Shown piece by piece: positions 25,001 through 36,300 of a stretch of 64,000 nucleotides of DNA. The translations under genes were made by a program, and so were the position numbers. Source of the stretch: Symbiodinium natans (Eukaryota > Sar > Dinophyceae > Suessiales > Symbiodiniaceae); the NCBI GenBank assembly GCA_905221605.1, contig CAJNDS010002366.1, positions 264,001 to 328,000 on the forward strand. Reading direction: 5' to 3'. Under the pieces are notes generated by a model that was not told where the DNA came from, did not search any database, and was given only the letters and a program-made list of their open reading frames with translations. The stretch's first letter is position 1. Each line of letters opens with the position of its first letter.

Positions 25001-25800
25001 TTGCATCTTACGCCTTGCAGCTTGAAACCCACGCCTTTGCTGAAACTCTTTACATATGGCAGCTTGCCCCTTGCAGTTTGCAGCTGCCTTGCAGTTGGCT
25101 TGGAGATGCAGTTTTTGCCATCTTACGCCTGCTTGCAGATTGCACTTGGCATCTCATATACCTTGCAATTTGCAACTCACGCTGGCTTGCAGCTCACGCC
25201 GTGCGGTTAGCAGCCAACGCCGGCTTCAATTTGCCGCACGCATGGCAGTTTGCCGCTCAAGCCTTGTAGCGTTTTGCAGCTTGCAGCTCACGCCTTGCAC
25301 TTCGCAGTTCACACGAGCAGTTTGTAGCTCGTTCCTCAATTAGCAGCTCACGCCTTGCAGCTTCCAGCTAGCGCGTTGCAGCTTTCAACTCAAGTTTTCG
25401 AGTCGGCCTCTCTCGTGTTGCAGCTTGCAGTCTTGCAGCTTGCCCCTTGCACTTGGAAACCACGCACTTGCAATCCGCAGGTAAATCCTTGCACTTCAGT
25501 TCACAGCTTTCAGATGTTGTCCTGCGTTTTGCTCCTTCCTTGCAGCTTGCAGGCTCGCGTTGCGCTTGGCTGCATGCATACGCCTTTGCCGATTGCGGCT
25601 CCTGTCTTGCCATTCGAAGCCTGCGCCTCCCAGGCTGTCGCTCTTGTCGTATGCTTGGCAGCTTGGCAGTTACGCCTTGCAGCTTGCAGCTGGCGCCTTG
25701 CAGCCTTGTAGCTCACGCTTCGTTTCGTTGGTGTCGGAGGAGGGTTGGGGTGGGTCGGTGGTTGATCGCCATACGAAAAAGCGCATGAAAATTATGCATC
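22020..25800. other. Mostly non-coding stretch
   Basis: Only one weak exon candidate is visible (23793-23824, DAVQRARFGAE, AG before and GTTTGC after). The rest holds short TTTAGGG/CCCTAAA runs (22507-22553, 24030-24086, 24436-24490), an M2-like element and the GCAGCTT repeat block. Confidence 0.5.
24820..25720 (+). repeat. Degenerate GCAGCTTGCAGCTCACGCC repeat
   Basis: About 900 bases of imperfect tandem repetition of a roughly 20-base unit (TTGCAGCTTGCAGCTCACGCC type). Unit spacing varies, and several frames are open as a by-product of the repeat. Confidence 0.85.
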
Positions 25801-25818
25801 TATATGGCTTAACAGAAC

Positions 25819-25874
25819 CGAGGATGGGATATTAGACCTTATAACCCTCAAGAAAGGGCCGTTGTAGGGCTGTT

Positions 25875-25908
<34 letters not shown>

Positions 25909-25917
25909 TAGGGCCCA
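25819..25917. mobile_element. Inverted-repeat element M2b with a 29-G core
   Basis: Same subfamily as 20881-20982 and 33710-33806, but the core TTTTTGGGGG has grown to a run of 29 G. The right arm is degenerate. Confidence 0.8.
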
Positions 25918-25949
25918 AGAGCAACGGATCTTCACTTCTGCTGTCCAAG

Positions 25950-26023
25950 GCTCGAGCGTGCTCGCTTGACCTTGCTCGAAGAGGAGGTCGCGCTGAGCAC
26001 CCGCGCCCTGGCGTCCCCGAGCG
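25950..26023 (+). CDS. Internal exon, coiled-coil-like
   Basis: TCCAAG|G opens LERARLTLLEEEVALSTRAL then ASPS, ending before GTCC. Leu/Glu spacing suggests a coiled coil. It follows directly on a palindromic element carrying a run of 29 G. Product unknown. Confidence 0.5.
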
Positions 26024-26634
26024 GTCCAAGCAGATCGCTGCGGCTTGCCCTGAGATGGCTTGTTTGCATAGGGGGCCCTCAGAAGCATGAACTTGCTTTT
26101 CTGAGGACTTCTCGGGTTGCGAACGCAAAACCATCCTAAAGCCTCAGAAGCCTATACACATGACGAGCGGCATCCAGTTTCCCAGGCCTTGAAATCCTGA
26201 ATCACAGCAGCTCCTAATCTTCGGTTGGCTTTTGTGAGGTATCGGTGTAGAACTTGGAGGGGAACTTGGAGGGGCTTTCAGTGTAGGGACCGGCTTTCAG
26301 AGATTGAGGTTGCCGAGGTTTGGCGGCCGTCCCCTGAATGGGCCAGTGTTTAGCTGTTGGCTCACTCTTTTTCACGCTGGTTCATTCTGTTTGCGATGGC
26401 CGTGCTCTGCAGATCAGCGTTCGGGGGTTGGATGGGTTTGTCGTCGAATCGAGGGTTTGCGACCCCAGCCTCAACGTGTCCTGAAGACGACTGAAACCTG
26501 CATATCTCAAGTTCCGACTCAGTCTGACTCAAGAAAACAGAGTTTTAAACCCGAAACCCTGAACCCTAAACCCTAAACCCTTGCAAAACCCTAAACACCC
26601 CTCTTAGCCTTTAACAAGCCACCTTGTCATTAAC

Positions 26635-26636
<2 letters not shown>

Positions 26637-26666
<30 letters not shown>
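26637..26666. repeat. GA dinucleotide microsatellite
   Basis: Fifteen GA units in non-coding sequence. Confidence 0.95.
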
Positions 26667-26669
<3 letters not shown>

Positions 26670-27091
26670 CATGCGTCTTTTGGAGAAAGCGCGCCTGACT
26701 CGAGGGCCGGCTCGTCTCTCTCAGCTTTCCCCAAGTCTGGCTACATGGAATGCATGCCCCTTGACCGCCTTAAGACCTGGGGGTTTGGGGTTTAAGGTTT
26801 ATAGGGTTTAGGGTTTATAGGGTTCAGGGGTTAGGGTTTAGGGTTTATAGGGTTTATCGGGTTTAGGGTTTAGGGGTTAGGGTTTAAGGTTTAGGATGCA
26901 TCTTGGTTTTCTTTTTCAGCTGACGACAAGCCAACCGAGGCACGAGTTGTCCTTCTTTCCTGGCCCCTTCTCAACTAGTCCTGGAGTTGAGTAAGCCTAT
27001 GCCTGGCTAATGCCGACTGCTAGGTGCCTGGAGATAGTTTAACTCGCTTGCCTGCCAACCAGCCTCGAACTTAGCAAGAACCCCAAGTCAG

Positions 27092-27190
27092 GGTTTACGA
27101 AAATAAGGGACCTCCCAAAATGAACCCCAAATAGTAGGATTCCCTTATATAAAGAACCCCAATAAGGTACCCCGAATATCGTAAACCCCC
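27092..27190. mobile_element. Inverted-repeat element family M3 (GGGTTTACGAAAATAAGG)
   Basis: Arms GGGTTTACGAAAATAAGGG and the complement ending CGTAAACCCCCC, with AGTAGGATTCCCTTA in the core. Other copies: 1244-1320, 8286-8393, 17452-17630, 18289-18403, 30386-30475, 34367-34445, 40337-40436, 44285-44376, 51083-51165. Confidence 0.85.
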
Positions 27191-27925
27191 CAAAAAGCCC
27201 CTCTGAGACCAAAAAGCCTCGGAAAACTCGTTGACGCCCACAGGCCGCAACCTCTTAAGCCCTGATAGCCCTAAATCCTAAACCCTAAACCCTAAACCCT
27301 GGACCCTCCATGCCTTGAAGCAGCAAACCCAGGACGGCACCCCTGAGACTGCCACTCCCTGGGGCACTTGAGCTGCACCCAAAAAAGGGCTGAATTAAGA
27401 GCTTTAGAACAGGTCTTTTTTTTTTTTTTTGGGGGGGGGGGGGGGGGGTTTAGGGTTGAGGGTTTAGGCTTTGGGGTTTAGGGTTTTAGGGTTTGGAGTG
27501 ATTAGGGGTCGTCATTCATGTGTATCCGCACCCTCCCTTACTATTTCAATCGTGGATTCGCAAGGCGTGGCAAGAAAACGCACGAGCTGCTGAGCCTGAC
27601 AGGGCTGCCGTAGTTCACATGGTTTTGGGCTCAGGGGCTCAGGGTTACAGCCTCTGCTGCAAGAGATCAATGAAACGGCCTTAAGATTTTGTCCCCAAAC
27701 CGAAAGCCAGAGAATTGTCCCCTTGTCGCCTTGCAAAGGCTTCGCATGCACCCAGACCCGGAGCCTAACTCCTACACGACAGAGACGAAATCTGCATCCC
27801 TACCCGAGCGAAGGGTGTTTACTCTGGTGTGTTTACTCGGGTGATTCCTAAAGTAAGACCTTATATAAATTATGCAGAATCTGTATACTGTATCCTAAGG
27901 GCCACAGAACTTGCATCCCCCTGAG

Positions 27926-27990
27926 GCGCCGGAGGGCCTCCTCCATGACTTGATCTCAGAGTGGCGCGGGAAGCTTGCCAGCTCACAGAG
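27926..27990 (+). CDS. Candidate internal exon
   Basis: CTGAG|G is followed by APEGLLHDLISEWRGKLASS. The frame stays open to a TGA near 28049, so the end is uncertain; a GC donor lies near 27981. Product unknown. Confidence 0.35.
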
Positions 27991-29215
27991 CCTTGGCTCT
28001 CGCCGGTTCTGGGTCTTGTCCGCCCTCCCAAAACGTCTCTCTTATAAGCCCTGAACACCCTGTAACCTGCATGGGCTATTATACTCTAAAGCCCCTTAAA
28101 AAAAGGCCCTTCATGGGGTTGGCTAGGGGGATTCTAAGGCCCAAGATAAACCATGAGAAGCCGACGTGCATCCCAGGGCATCTCTCCCCATCGGCGACCG
28201 GCCAGTGCTGTCGGCAGTACTAAGGCTGCGATCTTAGAACCGCCTTAGATCTTTGGAGTTTAGGGCTTAGGGTTTAAGATTTACGGTTTAAGATTTAGGG
28301 TTTAGGGTTTAGGGTTTAGGGGCCTTTTAGGGATTCAGAGTGCTCGCCCATGGACTGCCACCTCCCCGCTCCCCACACCCTGAAACCTCCGCTACCGCTA
28401 CGGCCTCCTAAATTATGTTCCTCTGGGCTCCGGTCAGCCCGAAGCTAGGTGAAGGCCTGAAATGAACCTCATCGGGCTTGGGAGGTTTCAGGTTAACAGT
28501 GAGTGAGGGTTCTGCACGATGCTGTCGCACGAATGTTGGAGGTTAGTCTTGAAGCCTCTTTGCTCTTTGCGCTAGCAAGTATAAGCAGCAGCAGCCAGCA
28601 GGCTGGCTTCTTATCACATCGACCACAGGGGATGTGTAATCGTGAGTTTCTGCTTTGTTTTGAGTCGAACATCTCAGGACCTCCGAAGTTCAGATGGCAC
28701 AGGTGAGGAAGTTTAGGTGGTTTGACTGTTGTACAGATGTGGTTCAGTCAAAGCCCTCACTAGGATGTCGTGAGCTCAGCAGGTCGTACTCCCGTGAATG
28801 GAATGCCGCTTGGCCTGTTATACCTGTTGTGCGGTCTTCTGTCTCCGGGTTTGCAAAAGTTTATGGCCTTGCGAAGCTACGGCGTGCAGCTTCAGCAAGC
28901 ACGTTATGCGCGTCTAGGCTTCGGGTGGGCCCCTATACACTAGTGGGCAATGCGGAAGCGATTGCAGTTGCGATTGCATTTGGCCTTTTAAGCATCTTCC
29001 CAAACCCCTGCTTGTTCCTGAATCTCAACATCCCTCATCGCCTAGCATTCCAACACGTGAAGTCTCTGCACCCTAGTTCTGGAAACCTCCTGTTTGTTTG
29101 TGAGATGTTGTGAGGACAGAACAGTTGTGCAGACTTACTTCTGTCACAGCATCCCAACGCGTTGCGGCGGTTCTCCTGCCCACGTCGGACTTAGGGTCTG
29201 TGATGTCTGTCCCAG

Positions 29216-29261
29216 GCCTCGCAGGAGTTGGGTGTCGCCGGAGATGACAAGCTGACGCGAG
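29216..29261 (+). CDS. Internal exon of unrecognised protein
   Basis: TGTCCCAG|G opens ASQELGVAGDDKLTR and closes at G|GTGTTC. It is 46 bases, the RPS20 exon size class. A further open stretch at 29698-29743 (VERLSQLADGLKHHG, AG|G before, GC after) may be the next exon, although simple joining does not keep phase. Confidence 0.45.
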
Positions 29262-29889
29262 GTGTTCCCAGCTCTCTAGCACTCCAGATTTCCCGAAAAT
29301 CTAAGCCAAGTAAACGTGGGTTCGCTCGACGTTTTGGAAGAGTCTGGACAGCGTGCGGGGCTACAAAACCTGCACTAATTCAAGACCTTGTGTCAGAAGG
29401 CGGTTATGAGAAGGGTTGTGAGGGCGTGCGGGCTAGCCACCCACACGTGTTTAAGACCTTTTGTTGGCAGGCTTTGGAAGGCGCGCGCTCTAGCAACGCG
29501 CACTCGTGTAAGAGCTTGTGCTTGGAACGGTTGCAAATGTGGGCGACAACGAAGCGCATCAGTTTAGGCATCCTGAAACTCCCAAGTAGACGATTTGTTG
29601 GTTCTCTCTCTCTCTCTCTTTGTGCTAAGTCCTCCTCACTTAGCTACTTTGTTCCTTCGTGGTTCTGGCGCTTATTGACGACCATGATGCTGCGAAGGTG
29701 GAACGCCTCAGCCAGCTCGCAGACGGTCTCAAACATCACGGAGGCTTTGACTCCTAGCTTCTTCTGCTGGGGCCGGGGGCAAGGCAGCATGAAGACTCAT
29801 TTAATATCATTAAAGTTCAACGCTTCGGGTCGTTTTTGCAGAAGCAGGTAGGTGAATAAAGGGACGATCAGCGGTCAGTTTTAACTCAG

Positions 29890-30200
29890 AGCTTATGGGG
29901 GGTGGGCCCAGTAAGAGTGCAACCCAGCTTCACACATTAGGTACAGCTAGCAGTCTCACATGCTCGGTACAGCTGCGAGGGGGGGATCAACAAAGTCCAT
30001 TGGGAGTGGGCCCAGTGAGCATACGACGAGGCAGTAAGGCTGGTGGGAGATAGGGGTCGTGGGGGTTGCTAAGGGTCAATGTGACCCTGCGAAACAAAGT
30101 ACATGGGTAGTGGGCCCGCAGTGAGATTGCAACTTCTGCGTTAACAGCTTCACAAGCCCACGTGCTCGGTACAGTTGAAAGCAGTCAGGCCGTTGCATCT
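29890..30200. repeat. About 100-base imperfect repeat
   Basis: Three spaced copies of a unit containing GTGGGCCCAGTGAG, followed by CTTCACA and GCTCGGTACAG motifs, at roughly 29.9, 30.0 and 30.1 kb. Confidence 0.6.
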
Positions 30201-30717
30201 GTTGCCGTGGTTGGGGGGGGGGGGGGTGGGAGGGCGGTGTGAGAGTGGTAGGGGAACCCTAAACCCTAAACCCTATTTTTGGTGACCGCCCCCCATGCTC
30301 CAAGATGCCTTCCGGCTTGGCGGGGTACCCGGCTTGGCGGGGTACCCGTTCAAGGCAAAACAGGCCCTAAACCCTAAACCCTAAACGAAAATAGGGGTAC
30401 CCTTTTTGGGTTATTTGAAGGGAATCCTCCTATTGGGGGTCTATATTTGGGGTCCCTTATTTCGTACACCCCCAAAATCAATCAAAAACGGGTTGCGCAA
30501 TGGCGGTTTTTCGAACTCTTTGCATGTTCACTTCGCCATGTGTCTCATGCTACCAAGGTTACCAATCTGACCAAACACTACCCTAAACCCCAAACCCCAA
30601 ACCCTAAACCCTAAACTTTAAACCTTAAGCCAAACTGTGAGGTGGCGGCCGCGGACGCGATAGCCACGACAGTGACTTTGGGCCAAGCCACAGGGCTTCG
30701 GCATGATTGCGGGCTTA

Positions 30718-30814
30718 ATATAGGGGTCGGAATAATTACGAAGATTGTTCCCCTTATATTTCCTTTACGATTATTCTAGAACAACCCCCCCAGAATTATT
30801 CAGGCCCCTATTTT
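30718..30814. mobile_element. Inverted-repeat element family M5
   Basis: Arms TAGGGGTCGGAATAATT and AATTATTCAGGCCCCTA. Copies with poly-G or telomere-like insertions: 21286-21455 and 46495-46620; a related piece lies near 1455-1530. Confidence 0.75.
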
Positions 30815-31498
30815 TTACACGGAATGGTTGAGCCGCCACGGGCACAAGCCTTGATGCACAGCAGCTTGATCCACCTGCCTCGAGGCAGCGCCCAGGATGC
30901 ACGTGCAACACGCGCGTGCCGATGGGCCCTTAGTTCGATGCAGATCAGTGGCGGTACTTGGTAGCGCAGTGGTACCCTTTACCCTTTTTTTCTTTATGTT
31001 TTTTTTTTGGGGGGGGTTTTTGGGTTCCCTTGTAAAGTATCCAAGCTAAAAAAAGGGTGCGCTTGTTATGGTATGGTTACTGGGCTACCAAGGGTATGAA
31101 CATCTGTTCAAAACAATAGCCGTGGACAAAAGCCCAACTTGTTTTTTGTTCGCTCGCACAGCTATGGATAGGTTTCATCGTATTCAGAGCTGAGTATATA
31201 AGAATAGGCAGGGCCACGAAGGGCTTATGGATACGCTGATTCAGGGCTCGCAGTTCAAAATGTAGGATATTGAAGAACACAAGGTAGTGAAGGCTTCCGG
31301 GTTCTCTAATTCCGTCGCTTTTCGTGGTTGTTCTGCACCCTGAACTCGGCAGCAACGCATTCGCTGCTCCTTGCAGTGGCCCTGCATTAGCAGTATCTTA
31401 TGAAGAGCCACAGGAAATGCATCGTACGGATCTTCAAAGAACGGACAGGCGTCCTAAAAGTTTTAAAGCGTCGGACGCCTGAAATTCACAGTTCCTAC

Positions 31499-31606
31499 CT
31501 TGGGACCGAAATGAACCCTAAAATTGGGGTCATATACCCTGACAACTATGATCTCCTATTAAGGTGTATGAACCATAACCCTTTTAGGGTTGATTTAGTC
31601 CCCAAG
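31499..31606. mobile_element. Inverted-repeat element family M6
   Basis: Arms CTTGGGACCGAAATGAACCC and the right end GGTTGATTTAGTCCCCAAG. A second copy at 44528-44634 is about 85 percent similar by eye. Confidence 0.85.
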
Positions 31607-31924
31607 ACAAGCTAAACCCTAAACCCTGAACCCTAAACCCTAAGCGCTGAGCCGGACTCTCAACTTTGAGAACCCAAGCGCCTCGTGGATCGTGGACTGC
31701 TGACACAGCCACACGGAGCCATAGATGCTCTTTGTCTAGGTTACTTAGTACTTTAGGGTTTAGGGTTTAGGGTTTAGGGTTTAGATGTCAGTGTAAGGAC
31801 TAGAAAGATGGCCTACAACACAAGCCATCCATCTGGGAAGAATCTCAAGTGAGCGTGGCTTGGTTTGCTGTGCAGAGTTTGGCGCTTTGAGTTTAGGGTT
31901 TAGGGTTTAGGGTTTAGGGTTTAG

Positions 31925-32043
31925 GGACTTCGGACAAGAATGCGACAGCGACCCTTTGCACCAAAGCCTGACCTCCAGTGGCACGTCCACCGGCGCAAAG
32001 AGTTTTTCTGGAAGATGCCCGTCAGCTGCCAAGCAGCTGCTAG
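31925..32043 (+). CDS. Internal exon, basic/aromatic
   Basis: A TTTAGGG array ends TTTAG|GG and the exon starts there, reading GLRTRMRQRPFAPKPDLQWH then VHRRKEFFWKMPVS, to a canonical AG|GTAAGG donor. The repeat therefore provides the acceptor. The peptide is rich in Arg, Lys, Trp and Phe. It is the longest confident exon in the first 33 kb (119 bases). No family is recognised. Confidence 0.55.
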
Positions 32044-33000
32044 GTAAGGCTTGGGATTCCAGCTGGTGAGTTTGGTGTTTAGGGTTTAGGGTTTAGTTTT
32101 GGGGGTTTAGGGTTTGGGTTGGGTGGAGTGTCGGAGTTTTCAAAGATGAAACCTCTTCAAAAAACTTTGCACATGCCGATCGTGAGGTCCAAGCTTTGTA
32201 AGGGTGGAGTCCTTGGATGTAGTTGCAGGCTGTTTTCCAGCTTCTTGCAAAGATCCGGTGAGAGGCAAAGCTTCGAACACCGCATCTGATGACCCAAGGG
32301 CGTTGGACGAAAAGCATGGCTTTGTGGTCCCCTTGCCAGTTCTTCCGACTGGGGTTTAGGGTTTTAGGTCGTTTTCTGGGAAGCCTCGGGTTCATAAGAG
32401 CTTAACAGGGTTTAGGGTTTAGGGTTTAGGGTTTGGTTTAGGGTTTAGGGCTGAAAGTTTAGGGTTTAGGGTTTAGGGGTTCAGGTTGGGGTGTTCTCCT
32501 AACAAGTGGTCGTGGGAGCTTGAGCTCGTGGTTTTGCGAAGAAGGTCGGGTTGAAGATTTCCGTGCAGATGTGGTTTAGGGTTTAGGGTTTAGGGTTTAG
32601 GGTTTAGGGTTTAGGGTTTAGGGTTTAGGGTTTTGGGCTGCTGGTCGGTCACGATGTGTCCTGTGGTCGCAGACGTGCTGAGCCGGGGTGGTTTCTGCTA
32701 CCGCCCGCCGCGGAGTCCCCAAACCCCAAGCAGCTTCCCAACTTCGTGGCTTTGGGGGGTGGATGATTCCCGGTTTGGGGTTTTGGGATTAGGGTAGTTA
32801 GCATTCTTTGCAGTGGCCGTGGTTCTTTTGGGGAAGTTGCGCCGCGATGTGTCTCAGTATGCCCCTCCTCTTCACTTCTCCTCCACCAACCGCTTAAGTA
32901 ATTCGCCGACGACCGAACTGTCTGCGAGTTTTTTTTTAAGCAGGGTGCGCCATTTCAGAGCACGAGCTTCACATAAAGCCAGAATCCTTTATCCCTGCAG

Positions 33001-33050
33001 GCGTCCGGCCTCCAGTGTATGTCCAGTTCAAGCCCCTTACGAAACCACCA
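33001..33050 (+). CDS. Candidate internal exon
   Basis: CCCTGCAG|G opens VRPPVYVQFKPLTKPP with a GC donor; the frame remains open a further 28 bases up to the start of the palindromic element at 33077. It lies 325 bases before the ATG of RPS20 copy A and may be the last seen exon of the upstream gene. Confidence 0.4.
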
Positions 33051-33374
33051 GCGCGCGCCCTAAGACCCAACGCCTTTGGGATTTTCCGACCTTATACTAC
33101 TGGAACAGTCCTGAATCGGATGATGGTACCCCCTCTTAGAATCCTTATGAAGGACTGTTAGTATAAGGGGGGAACATCCCAACACAGCCTTTGAGCATTT
33201 CCTGAAACCCCAAACCCTAAACCCCAAACCCCAAACCCCAAACCCCAAACCCCAAACCCCAAACCCTAAACCCTAAACCCTAAACCCTAAACCCTAAACC
33301 CCATGAGTCTTTGACTGTTGCCGCGCTCCCTGGCCACCTCGGCTCCCAGCGGGCGTCCGGAAGAAGAGGCAGCC

Positions 33375-36300
33375 ATGGCGCACGCTCCCCAGGGGATTGT
33401 GGCTGTTTAGGGTTTAGGGTTTAGGGTTTAGGGTTTAGGGTTTAGGGTTTAGGGTTTAGGGTTTAGGGTTTAGGGTTTGGGGGAAGATGTTGAGACCTTG
33501 AATCACCTTCCGAAATTCCAGGATGGGCGATTTTTCGCTATAACCCTTAAAAAAGGCCCTTTATAGGGTGGATGATGGGGATTATAAGGCCGAACAGCCC
33601 ATCCTGGAATTCCTATCTAGAAAATGTAGCTGTCGGCTTCTTGGCAAGGCTTAGGTCGTCATGCTTCTGGGGAGCTCTAAATTCCTAGACTCGTTGAAAG
33701 CGGCATATCTACCTGGATGGGTTATGAGTTAGACCTTATAGCCCTTTTTAAGGGCCTTCATAGGGCTGTTTTTGGGGGTTATAGGGCCTAATCGCCCATC
33801 CTGGTAAACGGGTTGGTGCAGGTCGGGGCCCTCAAGCCTTCTACAGGACTTCAAAAAGGCGCTCTCAATCCCTGAAACGTCGCCAAAAAACCAGCCGCCC
33901 TGCCCTAGCCCTAAACCCTAAACCCTAAGCCCTAACTCCTACTTCTGATGGTACAGGACGAAACCAGTAAAGTCCCTGGAGTCCGAGGAGCAGCGCAGTC
34001 GCCTTAGCATACACTTCTACAGGGGCATAAGCAAGCGGCGATTTCAAGCTTTCGGGACTTGAGCTGGCTTGAGGACTTTGCGCGTTATGAGGGCTTCAGG
34101 GCTTGGCTTCTAAGTTCACGGTTTGAAGTCGTAGCGCTTTCGGATTTAATTCAGGACCAGCATGGGCCATGATACCCAATAACCCCTTTAAAAAGGCCCT
34201 TTAAAAATAGGGTCGGTTATGTGGATTGTAGGGCCTACTGGCCCATCCAGGGATGTACTGCTTCAAAAAGGCACTGTGCTTGGAGTCCAGGCCTCCATCG
34301 TATCCGCATCACCCTGAGCAGTCGCGATGCCCGGGGGCCCAGAAAGAGCAATGGAGGTTTCCGAAAGTTGAGGGGGGGTACCTCCTTGGGGTCCTTATGA
34401 TAAGGGAATCCTACTATTTTAGGCGCCTCTCTGTAAAGAATTGGGGAGGGGGGGGGGGGGGGGGGTTTGGGGTTCCGAAATGGGGGGTTGTCCCTTTTTG
34501 GGGCTTCCTCTAATAAGGATTCTGCTATTTTGGTGTATATTAAGGGTCCCCCCTGTTTGGAAATAACCCAAAAAAAGACCTTGCAAGAGCTTTCAAAGAT
34601 GCAAGCAACACAATCGCATGGGGCTAATAGTGGCACCGATAGAAGCCACTGTCAGCCAGCTGGACAACCTTATGCACACATGCGTGAAATTCGCGTCCTC
34701 TATCCCTTAGGCAGGAACCTTTGCTTGAGCCTCGGAGGTCAGGGCCTTGAGAAGGTCTGCTCCGATCTTGTAAGCGGTGCCAAAGACAAGGCCACGGTCA
34801 CAGGGTTAGTTTTAGTGTTTAGGGTTTGGGTTTAGAGAGTTTAGGGGTTTGGGGTTTAGGGTTTCGGGCCGTTCTGCAAGTGCTTGCATGTCATCAGCAG
34901 CAATGAAAGGGACTTTGGTTCCCAAACGCCGCTTTAAAACGACTGTTACAGGAGGGCCAATGAGGCCCTAAAGATTCCCACAGCCAATCCTACAAAGGGC
35001 CTTTTTTTAAGGGGTTATCGGGCATAATAGCCCATGCTGTGAACATCAGCTTTTGCTGTGTGGTTACTCTTCGAATGTATTTTGAACATGCGTTGCCGGG
35101 GGCTCTGGCACCCCGAAGTTTAGGGTTTAGGGTTTATGGTTTCAGGGTTCAGGGTTTAGGGTTTTGTGTTAGGGAGGATTGCCGGGACACTCCACAGGGA
35201 TGCTTTGCGTCTGCAGAGTTGGACCCTCCAGGGAAATTCCCGTCCGTCAGGTGTCCCCTGTCCGGCTCGGGGAGTGGGGCTTCGGATTATGGGGTTTAGG
35301 GTTTATGGGGTTTAGGGTTTAGGGTTTAGGGTTAGGAACTGTGCGTACTTGGCTGACGTTGTGCGTGACGACGGAACTTACTATTCCTGGGCATAAAGCC
35401 AGGACAGCATAACTGGGAAAAACCTTGATACTCTAGAAAACCCAAAGCTCTCAGAGCACGATTAGGATACTCAAGGTGAACACCGCACATTCGAGGAAGT
35501 TCTCAACTACGTTCAGCAGCGTCACTGGGAGGGAAGGTTGGAGCTGGTGTCGACTTTGGTCAAGCTCGAGATGGTGCTAGAGGCCGCATGTATGCTCTGA
35601 ACGCCGGTTTCATCTTCTCGGCTCGAGGCATGTCGCCGAAAGATGCATGAAAATGAGCGTGTGCAGCCTACGTGGTGTTTGAATCAGATCTTGGACCTTA
35701 TAATGGGCTCTAGACTCGCAGCGTCCAGATACTTAGCCATGTCCACAATTTGGGGTTTGAGTTCGGGCCCAGGCCAAGCCGAGCCAGACCCTCACCCTAG
35801 ACCCTAAACCCTAAACCCTAAAACCCTCATGCTGTGGGACTCCCTGACACCTCGACGAAAGTCCCGCCCGCGCGACGGTTCAGGTGCCAGTCAAGGGCTG
35901 GATGTCAGGTTCCTTTAGACCAGTTCAGTTCAGATGCAACATTTGAGCGTAGATGTGTAGTTTGCTTTATAAATATGTAAATATGTAAATAAAATATATA
36001 TGCAAATATATAAATATGTAAATATGTAAAGAGACAAGGAGACACCTCCGGCAATCTCCTTGGCCAACCGCCAGAGGAAACGTTTCGCCGCTTTCCGAGA
36101 CCCCGATGCTGGCTGTAGATAAAGGTCAGAGGAAGCTCTTGGCCATTCAAAAGATGAAGATCATGCTTTGTTGTCATAGTAAAGTTGTAACTTTCCTTAG
36201 GTTGGTGCCGAAAACCCTAAACCCCAAACCCTAAACCCAACCCTAAACCGGGTGCAATCCTCAGGTTGGGAGCATGAGACTGCAGCGGGCGACGCGGAAG

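Noticed and set aside
24664-25269. 201-codon + strand frame rich in Leu, Ala and Cys
   Set aside because: It coincides with the degenerate GCAGCTT repeat and is open in several frames because the repeat lacks stops.
30956-30975. tRNA A-box-like TAGCGCAGTGGTA
   Set aside because: No B-box (GGTTCGANTCC type) follows within 100 bases and no cloverleaf is possible.
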